A stretch of DNA of 64,000 nucleotides from Streptomyces pseudovenezuelae (GTDB lineage: Bacteria > Actinomycetota > Actinomycetes > Streptomycetales > Streptomycetaceae), in NCBI RefSeq assembly GCF_001513955.1, contig NZ_KQ948144.1, positions 1,485,220 through 1,549,219 on the forward strand. The letters run 5' to 3'. Below, piece after piece: positions 32,026 to 40,339 of the stretch. A model generated the notes under the pieces. That model was not told the DNA's origin, did not search any database, and saw only the letters and a list, made by a program, of their open reading frames with translations. The position numbers and the translations under genes were made by a program. The number at the start of each line of letters is the position of its first letter. Within the stretch, counting starts at the first letter, position 1.

Positions 32026-33308
32026 GACTCCGTCATATCGTGCTGGCCGCAGGCATGGTGGGGCTCTTCTGTCTCCCCGCCCACGCCGGGGCGCGGGACA
32101 TCGGCCGGGACACCCTGCCCGTGAACGACGGCTGGGCCGCCGAGGGTGAGGGCACCACCGGAGGCTCCGCCGCCGACGCGGACCACGTGTACACCGTCAC
32201 CGACCGGGCCGGACTGGTCCGGGCCCTCGACGGCGGCAGCGACACGCCGAAGATCATCAGGATCGCCGGGGCCGTCGACGCCAACACCGACGACGACGGT
32301 GACCACCTGGACTGCGCCGACTACGCCACCGACGGCTACCGGTTGACGAAGTACCTCGCCGCCTACGACCCCCGCACCTGGGGCTCCGCCAAGCCCAGCG
32401 GCCCGCAGGAAGAGGCCCGGCAGGCGTCCGCGAGGAAGCAGGCCGAGCGGGTCGAGCTGCTCGTCGGGTCCAACACCACCATCGTCGGGCTCGGCAAGGC
32501 GGTCCTCAAGGGCGGCAGCCTCCAGGTCAGGAACGCCGGCAACGTCATCATCCGCAACCTCGACATCCGGGACGCCTACGACTGCTTCCCCGTCTGGCAG
32601 CCCAACACCGGCGGCCTCGGCGACTGGAAGACGGCCTACGACACCATCTGGCTGACCGGCGCCACCCACGTGTGGGTCGACCACGTGACCCTCAGCGACA
32701 AGGGCCACCCGGACGCGCAGGAGCCCACCTGGTTCGCCCGCAACTACCTGCGCCACGACGGCCTGCTGGACATCACCAACGGCTCCGACCTGGTCACCGT
32801 CTCGTGGAGCCGGTTCGCCGATCACGACAAGGCGATGCTCATCGGCAACAGCGACTCGGCCACCGGCGACCGCGGCAGGCTCCGGGTCACCCTGCACCAC
32901 AACGAGTTCGAGTCCGTCGTCCAGCGGGCGCCGAGGGTCCGGTTCGGACAGGTGCACGTCTACAACAACCGGTACGTCGTACCGGGCGGCGACGACTACC
33001 GCTACTCCCTCGGCGTCTCCTCCGAGTCCGCGATCTTCGCCGAGAACAACGCCTTCCACACCCCCGGCCAGGTCGAGGTCGCCGACCTGGTCAAGAGCTG
33101 GAACGGCAGCGCGCTGCACCAGAGCGGCACCCTCTTCAACGGCTATCCGGTGGACCTGCTGGCCATCCACAACGCCTACAACTCCGGCAGCGAGCGTGAC
33201 CTCACGGCGGACGTCGGCTGGACGCCTACCCTGCACACAAAGATCGACAGCGCCGAGGCGGCCGACCGACAGGTGGCGCGCGGCGCGGGCGCAGGGAGGA
33301 TGCCATGA
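32022..33308 (+). CDS. Pectate lyase, polysaccharide lyase family 1
   Basis: It cleaves polygalacturonate by beta-elimination outside the cell. The 428-residue protein has a Sec signal (MRLRHIVLAAGMVGLFCLPAHA) and a right-handed beta-helix. PL1 marks are NTTIVGLGK, NVIIRNLDIRD, ATHVWVDHVTLSD, DITNGSDLVTVSWSRFADHDKAMLIGNSDS, TLHHNEF and QRAPRVRFGQVHVYNNRY, where the first Arg of RAPRVR is the expected catalytic base. GGAGG lies 7 bases before ATG 32022. The stop overlaps the next ATG. It is paralogous to the gene at 41176. Confidence 0.93.
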   Translation: MRLRHIVLAAGMVGLFCLPAHAGARDIGRDTLPVNDGWAAEGEGTTGGSAADADHVYTVTDRAGLVRALDGGSDTPKIIRIAGAVDANTDDDGDHLDCADYATDGYRLTKYLAAYDPRTWGSAKPSGPQEEARQASARKQAERVELLVGSNTTIVGLGKAVLKGGSLQVRNAGNVIIRNLDIRDAYDCFPVWQPNTGGLGDWKTAYDTIWLTGATHVWVDHVTLSDKGHPDAQEPTWFARNYLRHDGLLDITNGSDLVTVSWSRFADHDKAMLIGNSDSATGDRGRLRVTLHHNEFESVVQRAPRVRFGQVHVYNNRYVVPGGDDYRYSLGVSSESAIFAENNAFHTPGQVEVADLVKSWNGSALHQSGTLFNGYPVDLLAIHNAYNSGSERDLTADVGWTPTLHTKIDSAEAADRQVARGAGAGRMP

Positions 33309-34477
33309 ACACCGAAGACACCACGGGCACCGTAGACATCGTCCTGGCGGGCGCGCGCGGCCACGGCCGCTGGCACCTGGAGAACATCCGTCGGCTGCAG
33401 GACAAGGGGATCGTACGACTGGCGGGGATCTGCGAGCTGACCCCGCTGACCGGCGACGAGATCCCCGAAGGCCTGGGCACGCCCGAGCAGTCCGCCGACT
33501 TCGGCACGCTCCTCGACTCCACGGGCGCCCGGATCGCGGTGATCTGCACCCCGATCCCGACCCACACGGACCTGGCGCTCGAAGCCGCTCGCCGAGGTGT
33601 GCACATCCTGCTGGAGAAGCCCCCGGCGCCGTCGTACGCCGAGTTCCGCCGGATGGCCGACGGGGTCGCCGCGGCCCAGGTCGCCTGCCAGATCGGCTTC
33701 CAGTCGCTGGGCTCGCACGCCGTGCCCGCGATCCGTGAGCTGGTCGAGGAGGGGGCGGTCGGCGCGGTGACCGGGATCGGCGGGGCCGGTGCCTGGGCGC
33801 GTGCCGAGGCGTACTACCGGCGTGCGCCCTGGGCGGGCAAGCGGCGGATGAACGGCGTCGACGTGATCGACGGCGTGCTGACCAACCCTCTCGCGCACGC
33901 CGTCGCCACCGCGCTCGCCCTGAACGGCAGCACCCGCGCCGAGGACGTCACCCGGATCGAGACCGAGCTGCTGCGCGCCAACGACATCGAGTCCGACGAC
34001 ACCTCCTGCGTCCGCCTCACCACCGCGAACGGCATCCCGGTCGTCGTCGCCGCGACGCTGTGCGCCGAGGACCCCGACGAGCCGTACGTCGTCGTGCACG
34101 GCAGCCACGGCCGTATCACCTACTGGTACAAGCAGGACCGCGTGCTGCTCCAGCGGGCCGGCCACGGCCCCGAGGAGTACGAGTACGGCCGCACCGACCT
34201 GTTGGAGAACCTGGTGGACCACGTCACCGACGGCGACGGCCTCCTGGTCGTCCCCGAGGTGACGGGCGCCTTCATGAAGGTCGTCGAGGCGATCCGGCTG
34301 GCCCCTGACCCGACCCCGCTCCCGGCCACGGCCTGGCACCTGCTGCCCGACGAGGAGCGACGGGTCGTCCCCGGCATCGACGGACTCGTCGCGGCCGCCG
34401 CCGACAACCTCGCCCTCTACTCCGAGCTGGGCGCCGACTGGGCCCGGCCACACGTCGCGAACGAGGTGAGTACATGA
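33305..34477 (+). CDS. Gfo/Idh/MocA-family oxidoreductase
   Basis: The 390-residue NAD(P)-dependent enzyme has an N-terminal Rossmann domain (IVLAGARGHGRWHLENIRRL, VICTPIPTHTDLALEAARRGVHILLEKPPAPS). EKPP holds the conserved Lys. A C-terminal beta-sheet domain follows. It is cytoplasmic. It is coupled on both sides (ATGA overlaps with PL1 upstream and DUF6807 downstream). This trio with a GH43 enzyme suggests oxidation of a sugar released from pectin side chains. L-Arabinose 1-dehydrogenation is conceivable because some such enzymes belong to this family. Confidence 0.85.
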   Translation: MNTEDTTGTVDIVLAGARGHGRWHLENIRRLQDKGIVRLAGICELTPLTGDEIPEGLGTPEQSADFGTLLDSTGARIAVICTPIPTHTDLALEAARRGVHILLEKPPAPSYAEFRRMADGVAAAQVACQIGFQSLGSHAVPAIRELVEEGAVGAVTGIGGAGAWARAEAYYRRAPWAGKRRMNGVDVIDGVLTNPLAHAVATALALNGSTRAEDVTRIETELLRANDIESDDTSCVRLTTANGIPVVVAATLCAEDPDEPYVVVHGSHGRITYWYKQDRVLLQRAGHGPEEYEYGRTDLLENLVDHVTDGDGLLVVPEVTGAFMKVVEAIRLAPDPTPLPATAWHLLPDEERRVVPGIDGLVAAAADNLALYSELGADWARPHVANEVST

Positions 34478-35319
34478 CGACCCCCGATTCCCCCGTCCTG
34501 CGTGTCGCGGGCCGCCCGGTCGGCCGCTACGTCACCCGGCCCGAGCTGCCCGCCCGGCTCTCCCCGCGCCCCTATCTGCACCCCGTCACCACCCTGGCCG
34601 GAACGGCGGTCACCGAACTCGGCCCCGCCGACCACATCCACCACCTCGGCGTCGGTGTCGCCGTTCCCGACGTGGAGGGGCACAACTTCTGGGGCGGGCG
34701 CACCTACGTCCGCGACCAGGGCCCGACCGAGCTCGACAACCACGGCGCCCAACGCCACCACTCCTTCCAGCTCCGCGACCCGGACGGCTTCGTGGAGGAG
34801 CTGCGCTGGGTCGCCTCGGGAGCCGAGCTGCTGCGCGAGCGCCGTACCGTCGCGGCCACCGAACTGACCGCCTCCGCCTGGGCGTTGGACTTCACCTTCT
34901 CCCTCACCAACGTCACCCGGGACCCCCTGTCGATCGGCAGCCCGGCCACCAACGGCCGCCCGGGCGCGGCCTACGGCGGCTTCTTCTGGCGGGCCCGCAA
35001 GGAACAGCAGGCGCCGGACGTCTTCACCGCCGACCACGAGGGCGAGGCCGCGGTCCACGGCACCCGCGCCGACTGGGTCGCCCTCTCCGGCACCACCTGG
35101 ACCCTCGTCTTCGCCGGTGCCACCGAACGCACCCGCCGTGATCCGTGGTTCGTGCGCGCCGACGAGTACCCGGGAGTGGGCTCCTCGCTCGCCCTCGACA
35201 CCAGGCTGCCGATCCCGCCCGGCGAGACCGTCGTACGGCGGATCGTCACCGTCGTCGCCGACGGACGCCTGCCCCGGCTCGACGTGGCGGCCCTGGTACG
35301 GAAGGCGGTCAGCCAGTGA
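34474..35319 (+). CDS. DUF6807 (PmoA-like) family protein
   Basis: The 281-residue protein has the family pattern SPRPYLHPVTTLAGTAVTELGPADHIHHLGVGVAVPDVEGHNFWGGRTYVRDQGP. The clustered His residues suggest a metal or sugar site. It has no signal peptide. Members usually sit beside Gfo/Idh/MocA oxidoreductases, as here, and their reaction is not established. Start ATG overlaps the oxidoreductase stop, and its stop overlaps the GTG of the GH43 gene. Confidence 0.8.
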   Translation: MTTPDSPVLRVAGRPVGRYVTRPELPARLSPRPYLHPVTTLAGTAVTELGPADHIHHLGVGVAVPDVEGHNFWGGRTYVRDQGPTELDNHGAQRHHSFQLRDPDGFVEELRWVASGAELLRERRTVAATELTASAWALDFTFSLTNVTRDPLSIGSPATNGRPGAAYGGFFWRARKEQQAPDVFTADHEGEAAVHGTRADWVALSGTTWTLVFAGATERTRRDPWFVRADEYPGVGSSLALDTRLPIPPGETVVRRIVTVVADGRLPRLDVAALVRKAVSQ

Positions 35320-36815
35320 GGTACACGAACCCCGTCCTGAACGCCGACTGGTCCGACCCCGATGTCGTCCGTGTCGGCGACGACTTCTACCTCACCGCCT
35401 CCAGCTTCGGCCGGGTCCCCGGCCTGCCGCTGCTGCACTCCCGCGACCTCGTCAACTGGACCCTGATCGGGCACGCCCTCGAACGCCTGGAACCGGCGGG
35501 GGAGTTCACCAGGCCCCGGCACGACTGCGGGGTCTGGGCACCCTCTCTCCGGTACCACGACGAACGGTTCTGGATCTTCTGGGGCGACCCCGACCAGGGC
35601 ATCTTCCAGATCAACGCCCCCGAGATCAGGGGCCCTTGGAGCCGCCCGCACCTCCTGAAGTCCGGCAAGGGCCTGATCGACCCGTGCCCCCTGTGGGACG
35701 AGGACAGCGGCGAGGCCTACCTGGTGCACGCCTGGGCCAGGTCCCGCTCCGGCGTCAAGAACCGCCTCACCGGCCACCGGATGGACCTGGACGGGCGCGA
35801 ACTCCTTGACGAGGGCAAGGTGATCGTCGACGGCGACCGGATCCCCGGCTGGTTCACCCTCGAAGGCCCCAAGCTGTACAAGCACGACGGCTGGTTCTGG
35901 ATCCTCGCCCCCGCCGGGGGAGTCGAGACCGGCTGGCAGGGCGCCTTCCGCTCGCGCGGGTTCTTCGGCCCGTACGAGGAGAAGGTCGTCCTGGAGCAGA
36001 AGGACACCGACGTCAACGGCCCGCACCAGGGCGGCTGGGTGCGCACCTCGTCCGGCCAGGACTGGTTCCTGCACTTCCAGCAGAAGGGCCCCTACGGCAG
36101 GGTCGTCCACCTCCAGCCGATGCGCTGGGGAGAGGACGGCTGGCCGGTGCTCGGCGACGAGGGCGCCCCCGTCGCCGTACACGACAGGCCCGATCTGCCA
36201 CCGCAGTCGGAGGCCGCGCCCGCCACCGACGACGACTTCCCCGGCGGACGCTTCGGCCGCCAGTGGCAGTGGACCGCGAACCCCCAGCCCGGCTGGGCCA
36301 CCCACCATTCCGGGGACGGACTGCGGCTCACCTGTGTCCGCTCGGCCGACGCGCACGACCTGCGCAGACTGCCGAACGTCCTCACTCAGCGGCTGCCCGG
36401 CACGCCCTCGGCGGTCGAGGTGGACCTGCGACTGCACAGCGAGGAACCGGGAGCGCGGGCCGGACTCGCCGTCCTCGGGGACGCGTTCAGCTGGATCGGG
36501 CTCCAGCGGGGCGCCGACGGAAGCGTTCATCTCGTGCACCGGTTCGCCGAGGGGGTCGCCGAGCAGGAGCGGGACGCCGAGCATCCGCGGCTCGCCCCCG
36601 AAGGGCGGGTCCGGCTGCGGATCGAGATCGGCGCGGGCGCGCGCTGCCGGTTCTTCCACGACCTCGGCGACGGCCCGCAGCCCTCCGGACCCGTCTTCGC
36701 CGCCACCCCCTGGCGCTGGGTCGGAGCCCTGCTCGGACTGTTCGCCCTCGCGCCCCTCGGAGGAGGACACGCCGGCGCGGCAACCTTCTCGCACTTCAGG
36801 ATCGACCACCTGTAA
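35316..36815 (+). CDS. GH43 glycoside hydrolase with C-terminal concanavalin-like domain
   Basis: The 499-residue protein has a five-bladed propeller with the catalytic base in NPVLNADWSDPDVV (about residues 5-18). The pKa-tuning Asp lies in LIDPCPLWDEDSGEAYL and the acid in FTLEGPKLYK. A lectin-like domain (about 310-499: FSWIGLQRGADGSVHLVH) follows, as in the beta-xylosidase branch. There is no signal peptide, so it should act inside on imported oligosaccharides, as a beta-xylosidase or alpha-L-arabinofuranosidase. GTG 35316 overlaps the preceding stop (GTGA). It ends the coupled run that began at 32022. Confidence 0.88.
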   Translation: MRYTNPVLNADWSDPDVVRVGDDFYLTASSFGRVPGLPLLHSRDLVNWTLIGHALERLEPAGEFTRPRHDCGVWAPSLRYHDERFWIFWGDPDQGIFQINAPEIRGPWSRPHLLKSGKGLIDPCPLWDEDSGEAYLVHAWARSRSGVKNRLTGHRMDLDGRELLDEGKVIVDGDRIPGWFTLEGPKLYKHDGWFWILAPAGGVETGWQGAFRSRGFFGPYEEKVVLEQKDTDVNGPHQGGWVRTSSGQDWFLHFQQKGPYGRVVHLQPMRWGEDGWPVLGDEGAPVAVHDRPDLPPQSEAAPATDDDFPGGRFGRQWQWTANPQPGWATHHSGDGLRLTCVRSADAHDLRRLPNVLTQRLPGTPSAVEVDLRLHSEEPGARAGLAVLGDAFSWIGLQRGADGSVHLVHRFAEGVAEQERDAEHPRLAPEGRVRLRIEIGAGARCRFFHDLGDGPQPSGPVFAATPWRWVGALLGLFALAPLGGGHAGAATFSHFRIDHL

Positions 36816-36848
36816 CGCACCTGACCCGTACGCCAGTTGGGAGCCGCA

Positions 36849-38843
36849 ATGACGCAGCACCTTCGTAGCAAGCGCTTGCAGAGACCGGGGCACGGCATGG
36901 TCCTGGCCGCTGTGCTCGGCCTGCTGGCCGCGCTGAGCCTCGGGGCGATCGGGCAGGCCAGGGCCGTCGAGAAGGCCCCGGCCGACTCCCGGAGCGCCCC
37001 GGCCGACCGCTGGAGCGACCGGGCCCACGGCTTCGCCTCCCTCGCCGGCGGCACCACCGGCGGGGCCGGCGGCAAGGTCGTCACCGTCACCGACCAGGCC
37101 GCCCTGGCCGCCTACGCGGCGGCCGAGGAGCCGTACGTCATCCGGATCTCGGGCGCGATAGCCGTCGAGCCCTTCGGCTCGGACATCGTGGTGGCCTCGA
37201 ACAAGACGATCATCGGCGTCGGCGACACCGGCGAGATCGTCCACGGCGAGCTGCATCTCAACCCCGGCACGCACAACGTGATCATCCGCAACCTGACCAT
37301 CCGGGACTCGTACGTCGAGGGCGACTGGGACGGCAAGACGACCGACTTCGACGCGATCCAGATGGACACCGCCGACCACGTCTGGATCGACCACAACCGC
37401 TTCGAGCACATGGGCGACGGGCTGCTCGACATCCGCAAGGACAGCCAGTACGTCACCGTCTCGTACAACCAGTTCCGCAGCCACAACAAGGCGTTCGGGA
37501 TCGGCTGGACGACCAACGTGCTGACCCAGATCACCATCGACCACAACTGGTTCACCGGGACCAAGCAGCGCAACCCGTCCGCCGACAACTGCGCCTACGC
37601 CCACCTCTACAACAACTACCTCTCGGCACAGGTCGCCGACGGGGACCCGGTGTGGACGTACGGGAACTGGTCGCGCGGCCGGACGAAGATGGTCATCGAG
37701 AACAGCTACTACGACGGGGTCCAGCACCCCTACCAGGCCGACGCCACCGCCGAGTTGGTGCAGCGCGGGTCGATCCTGAAGAACACCACCGGACGAACGG
37801 ACGCGTGGGGCACGGCATTCGACCCGCGCTCCTTCTACGCCTACCGGCTGGACCCGGCCGCCGCCGTGCCCTCACTGGTGCCGAGGTTCTCCGGACCGCA
37901 GCAGCGCATCGGGGTGACCCTGCACGTCCCCGGCGACTACCCGAGCGTGCAGGCCGCCGTGGACGCCGTACCCGACCAGAACGCCGTGCCGGTGACGATC
38001 GCCGTCGCGCCGGGTACCTACCGGGCCAAGGTGTACATCCCGGCGACCAAGCCGAACATCGTGCTCCAGGGGACTGGACAGCGCCGGTCCGACACCGTCA
38101 TCGTCTACGACACCCCCGCCGAGTACGGCGGTTCGACGGGCAGCGCGACGGTCCGGATCGCCGCGAACGACGTCACCGCCCGCCACCTCACCTTCAGCAA
38201 CGACTTCGACGAGGCCGCGGTCGAGCTGAAGGGCGAACAGGCCCTCGCGATGAAGACGACCGGTGACCGGATCGTCTTCGAGGACACCGCCTTCCTGGGC
38301 AACCAGGACACCCTGATGACGGACAGCCCCAAGCTGGACGTGATCAGCCGGGTCTACCTCCGCGACGCGTACATCGAGGGCGATGTCGACTTCATCTACG
38401 GCCGGGCGACCACGGTGATCGACCGGTCCGTGATCCGGGCGCTGAGCCGCGGCTCGGACTCCAACAACGGCTACATCACGGCCGCCTCGACCTGGACGGG
38501 CAACCCGTACGGGTTCCTGATCACCCGGTCGAAGGTCGTGAGCGACGCCCCGGACCAGACGTTCCACCTGGGGCGGCCGTGGCACCCGGGCGGTGAACCC
38601 GCCGCCGTGGCGCAGGTGCTGATCCGCGACACCGTACTGCCGGCCGCCGTGAAGAGCTCGCCGTGGACCGACATGAGCGGCTTCTCCTGGAAGGACGCGC
38701 GGTTCACCGAGTTCCGCAACTCCGGGCCGGGAGCCGCCCCGAGCGCCGACCGGCCGCAGCTCGACGCCGCCGCCGCGAAGACGTACACCGTCGCGAACTA
38801 CCTCAAGGGCACCGACGGCTGGGCACCCCACAGCCGCCACTGA
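36849..38843 (+). CDS. Bifunctional PL1 pectate lyase - CE8 pectinesterase
   Basis: The 664-residue secreted protein has a signal peptide (about 1-38), a PL1 beta-helix (about 50-330) and a CE8 pectin methylesterase (about 355-664). PL1 marks are NKTIIGVGDTGEI, NVIIRNLTIRDSY, DHVWIDHNRFEHMGDGLLDI and TVSYNQFRSHNKAFGIG. In the catalytic region KQRNPSADNCAYAHLYNNY the first Arg is kept, but the second Arg of the usual RxPxxR is lost. CE8 marks are complete: GNQDTLMTD, YIEGDVDFIYGRAT, HLGRPW. The esterase would strip methyl groups and feed the lyase. GGAG lies before ATG 36849. Confidence 0.92.
   Translation: MTQHLRSKRLQRPGHGMVLAAVLGLLAALSLGAIGQARAVEKAPADSRSAPADRWSDRAHGFASLAGGTTGGAGGKVVTVTDQAALAAYAAAEEPYVIRISGAIAVEPFGSDIVVASNKTIIGVGDTGEIVHGELHLNPGTHNVIIRNLTIRDSYVEGDWDGKTTDFDAIQMDTADHVWIDHNRFEHMGDGLLDIRKDSQYVTVSYNQFRSHNKAFGIGWTTNVLTQITIDHNWFTGTKQRNPSADNCAYAHLYNNYLSAQVADGDPVWTYGNWSRGRTKMVIENSYYDGVQHPYQADATAELVQRGSILKNTTGRTDAWGTAFDPRSFYAYRLDPAAAVPSLVPRFSGPQQRIGVTLHVPGDYPSVQAAVDAVPDQNAVPVTIAVAPGTYRAKVYIPATKPNIVLQGTGQRRSDTVIVYDTPAEYGGSTGSATVRIAANDVTARHLTFSNDFDEAAVELKGEQALAMKTTGDRIVFEDTAFLGNQDTLMTDSPKLDVISRVYLRDAYIEGDVDFIYGRATTVIDRSVIRALSRGSDSNNGYITAASTWTGNPYGFLITRSKVVSDAPDQTFHLGRPWHPGGEPAAVAQVLIRDTVLPAAVKSSPWTDMSGFSWKDARFTEFRNSGPGAAPSADRPQLDAAAAKTYTVANYLKGTDGWAPHSRH
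36868..36879. promoter_or_regulatory. LacI-type palindrome inside the start of the PL1-CE8 gene
   Basis: GCAAGCGCTTGC is a perfect 12-base palindrome with the AAGCGCTT core. It covers codons 7-10 of the fusion gene. It resembles the site at 29011, so one repressor could roadblock both. Confidence 0.45.
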
Positions 38844-38899
38844 CTTCCCCCCACGACTTCATTTCTCCGCTGGAATCAGAAGAAGAAGAGAGCCGATCA

Positions 38900-40243
38900 A
38901 TGAAGATCAGTATCCGCAGAAGCAGGCGCGCTGCCATAGCAGTCGCCCTCGGGTCCGTCCTGGCGCTGACCGCCACCGCCTGCGGTGACGACGGCAGCGG
39001 AGCCGGCGGCGACAAGGGCGACGCGGGCAGCGGCAAGGGCAAGATCGTCTTCTGGGACAACAACGGCGGTGTGCGCACCGACATCTGGAAGGAGGTCATC
39101 GCCGACTTCCAGAAGGCGAACCCGGACATCAAGGTCGAGTACGTCGGCATCGCGTCCACCGAGTACCAGTCCAAGGTCGACACCGCCATCCAGGGCGGCG
39201 GCCTGCCGGACGTCGGCGGTGTCGGGGCGGCCATGCTCGCCGGGTTCTCCGCCCAGAACGCGCTGGAGCCGCTGGACGACCGGCTCGCCAAGTCCTCCCT
39301 GAGCGGCAAGCTCAACGAGAACATGGTCGAGTCGCTGAAGGCGGCCGGGGGCGGGGACGGAACCCTGTACTCGATCCCGACCTCCGCCAACAACGGAGTG
39401 CTCTACTACCGGACCGACCTGTTCAAGAAGGCCGGCCTCGACGAGCCGACGACCTGGGACAAGTTCTACGCGGCCGCGGACAAGCTCACCGACGCCAAGA
39501 AGAACGAGTTCGGTTACACCATCCGCGGCGGTGCCGGGTCCATCGCCCAGGCCCTGGACGCGGCGTACGGGCAGAGCGGGATCACCTCCTTCTGGAACGG
39601 CGACAAGACCACCCTCAACGACCCGAAGAACGTGGCGGCGCTGGAGAAGTACGTGGCGCTGTACAAGAAGGACACCCCGGCGGCCGACCTCAACAACGAC
39701 TTCACCAAGATGGTCGCCCAGTGGGACTCCGGCACCATCGGGATGCTGAACCACAACCTGGGGTCGTACCAGGACCACCTGAAGGCGCTCGGAGCCGACA
39801 AGTTCCGGGGCATTCCGCAGCCGATCGGCGCCACCGGCAAGCGGGTGCAGGTGTCCAACCCCGTCGACGGGCTCGGGGTGTTCAAGAGCTCGAAGAACAA
39901 GGACGCGGCCTGGAAGTTCATCGAGTTCGCGACCTCCGCGGCGGAGAACTCGAAGTTCAACAAGTCCGCCGGGCAGGTGCCGTCGAACAACGACGCCGCC
40001 AAGGACGCCTGGATCTCGCAGGCCGAGCCCACGAAGCTGGCCGCCGCCGCGCTGACCGACGGTTCCACCACCATCGTCCAGCTGCCGTACTACCTGCCCG
40101 ACTGGAACACCATCTCCAAGGCGGACAACGAGCCCAACTTCCAGAAGGTGCTGCTGGGCGACATGAGCGCCAAGGACTTCCTGGACACCATGGCCGAGCA
40201 GCTGAACAAGGCTCAGGCCGAGTGGAAGGAACAGAACGGCTAA
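38900..40243 (+). CDS. Sugar-binding lipoprotein of ABC importer
   Basis: The 447-residue protein has a lipoprotein signal with lipobox LTATAC. The mature protein is a family 1 binding protein: GKIVFWDNNGGVRTDIWKEVIADFQKANPDIKVEYVG, LPDVGGVGAAMLAGFSAQNALEPLDD, YSIPTSANNGVLYYRTDLFKKAGL, AAWKFIEFATSAAENSKFNK. It lies among pectinases, 8 kb from the nearest permease pair (29065-30893), which lacks a binding protein of its own. It is probably their partner for oligogalacturonides or side-chain sugars. Confidence 0.88.
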   Translation: MKISIRRSRRAAIAVALGSVLALTATACGDDGSGAGGDKGDAGSGKGKIVFWDNNGGVRTDIWKEVIADFQKANPDIKVEYVGIASTEYQSKVDTAIQGGGLPDVGGVGAAMLAGFSAQNALEPLDDRLAKSSLSGKLNENMVESLKAAGGGDGTLYSIPTSANNGVLYYRTDLFKKAGLDEPTTWDKFYAAADKLTDAKKNEFGYTIRGGAGSIAQALDAAYGQSGITSFWNGDKTTLNDPKNVAALEKYVALYKKDTPAADLNNDFTKMVAQWDSGTIGMLNHNLGSYQDHLKALGADKFRGIPQPIGATGKRVQVSNPVDGLGVFKSSKNKDAAWKFIEFATSAAENSKFNKSAGQVPSNNDAAKDAWISQAEPTKLAAAALTDGSTTIVQLPYYLPDWNTISKADNEPNFQKVLLGDMSAKDFLDTMAEQLNKAQAEWKEQNG

Positions 40244-40288
40244 GAGCCCGGGTGAATGCGGTCGTGGGGAGCTGCGGGTTCGTCGTGG

Positions 40289-40314
40289 CTGGTCGCGCAG
40301 TTCCCCGCGCCCCT
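40289..40314 (+). repeat. Dispersed intergenic repeat, copy 3
   Basis: It has the same core and upstream arm as copy 2. It sits between the binding-protein stop and the CE12 gene on the same strand, where a transcription stop would be useful. Confidence 0.8.
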
Positions 40315-40339
40315 CACAGGTCAGAAAGGTGCACCTGAT

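Noticed and set aside
34971..37727. A 918-codon minus-strand open frame opposite DUF6807, GH43 and PL1-CE8
   Set aside because: It is a mirror of high-GC coding sequence. It shows no motifs, and the plus strand genes are certain.
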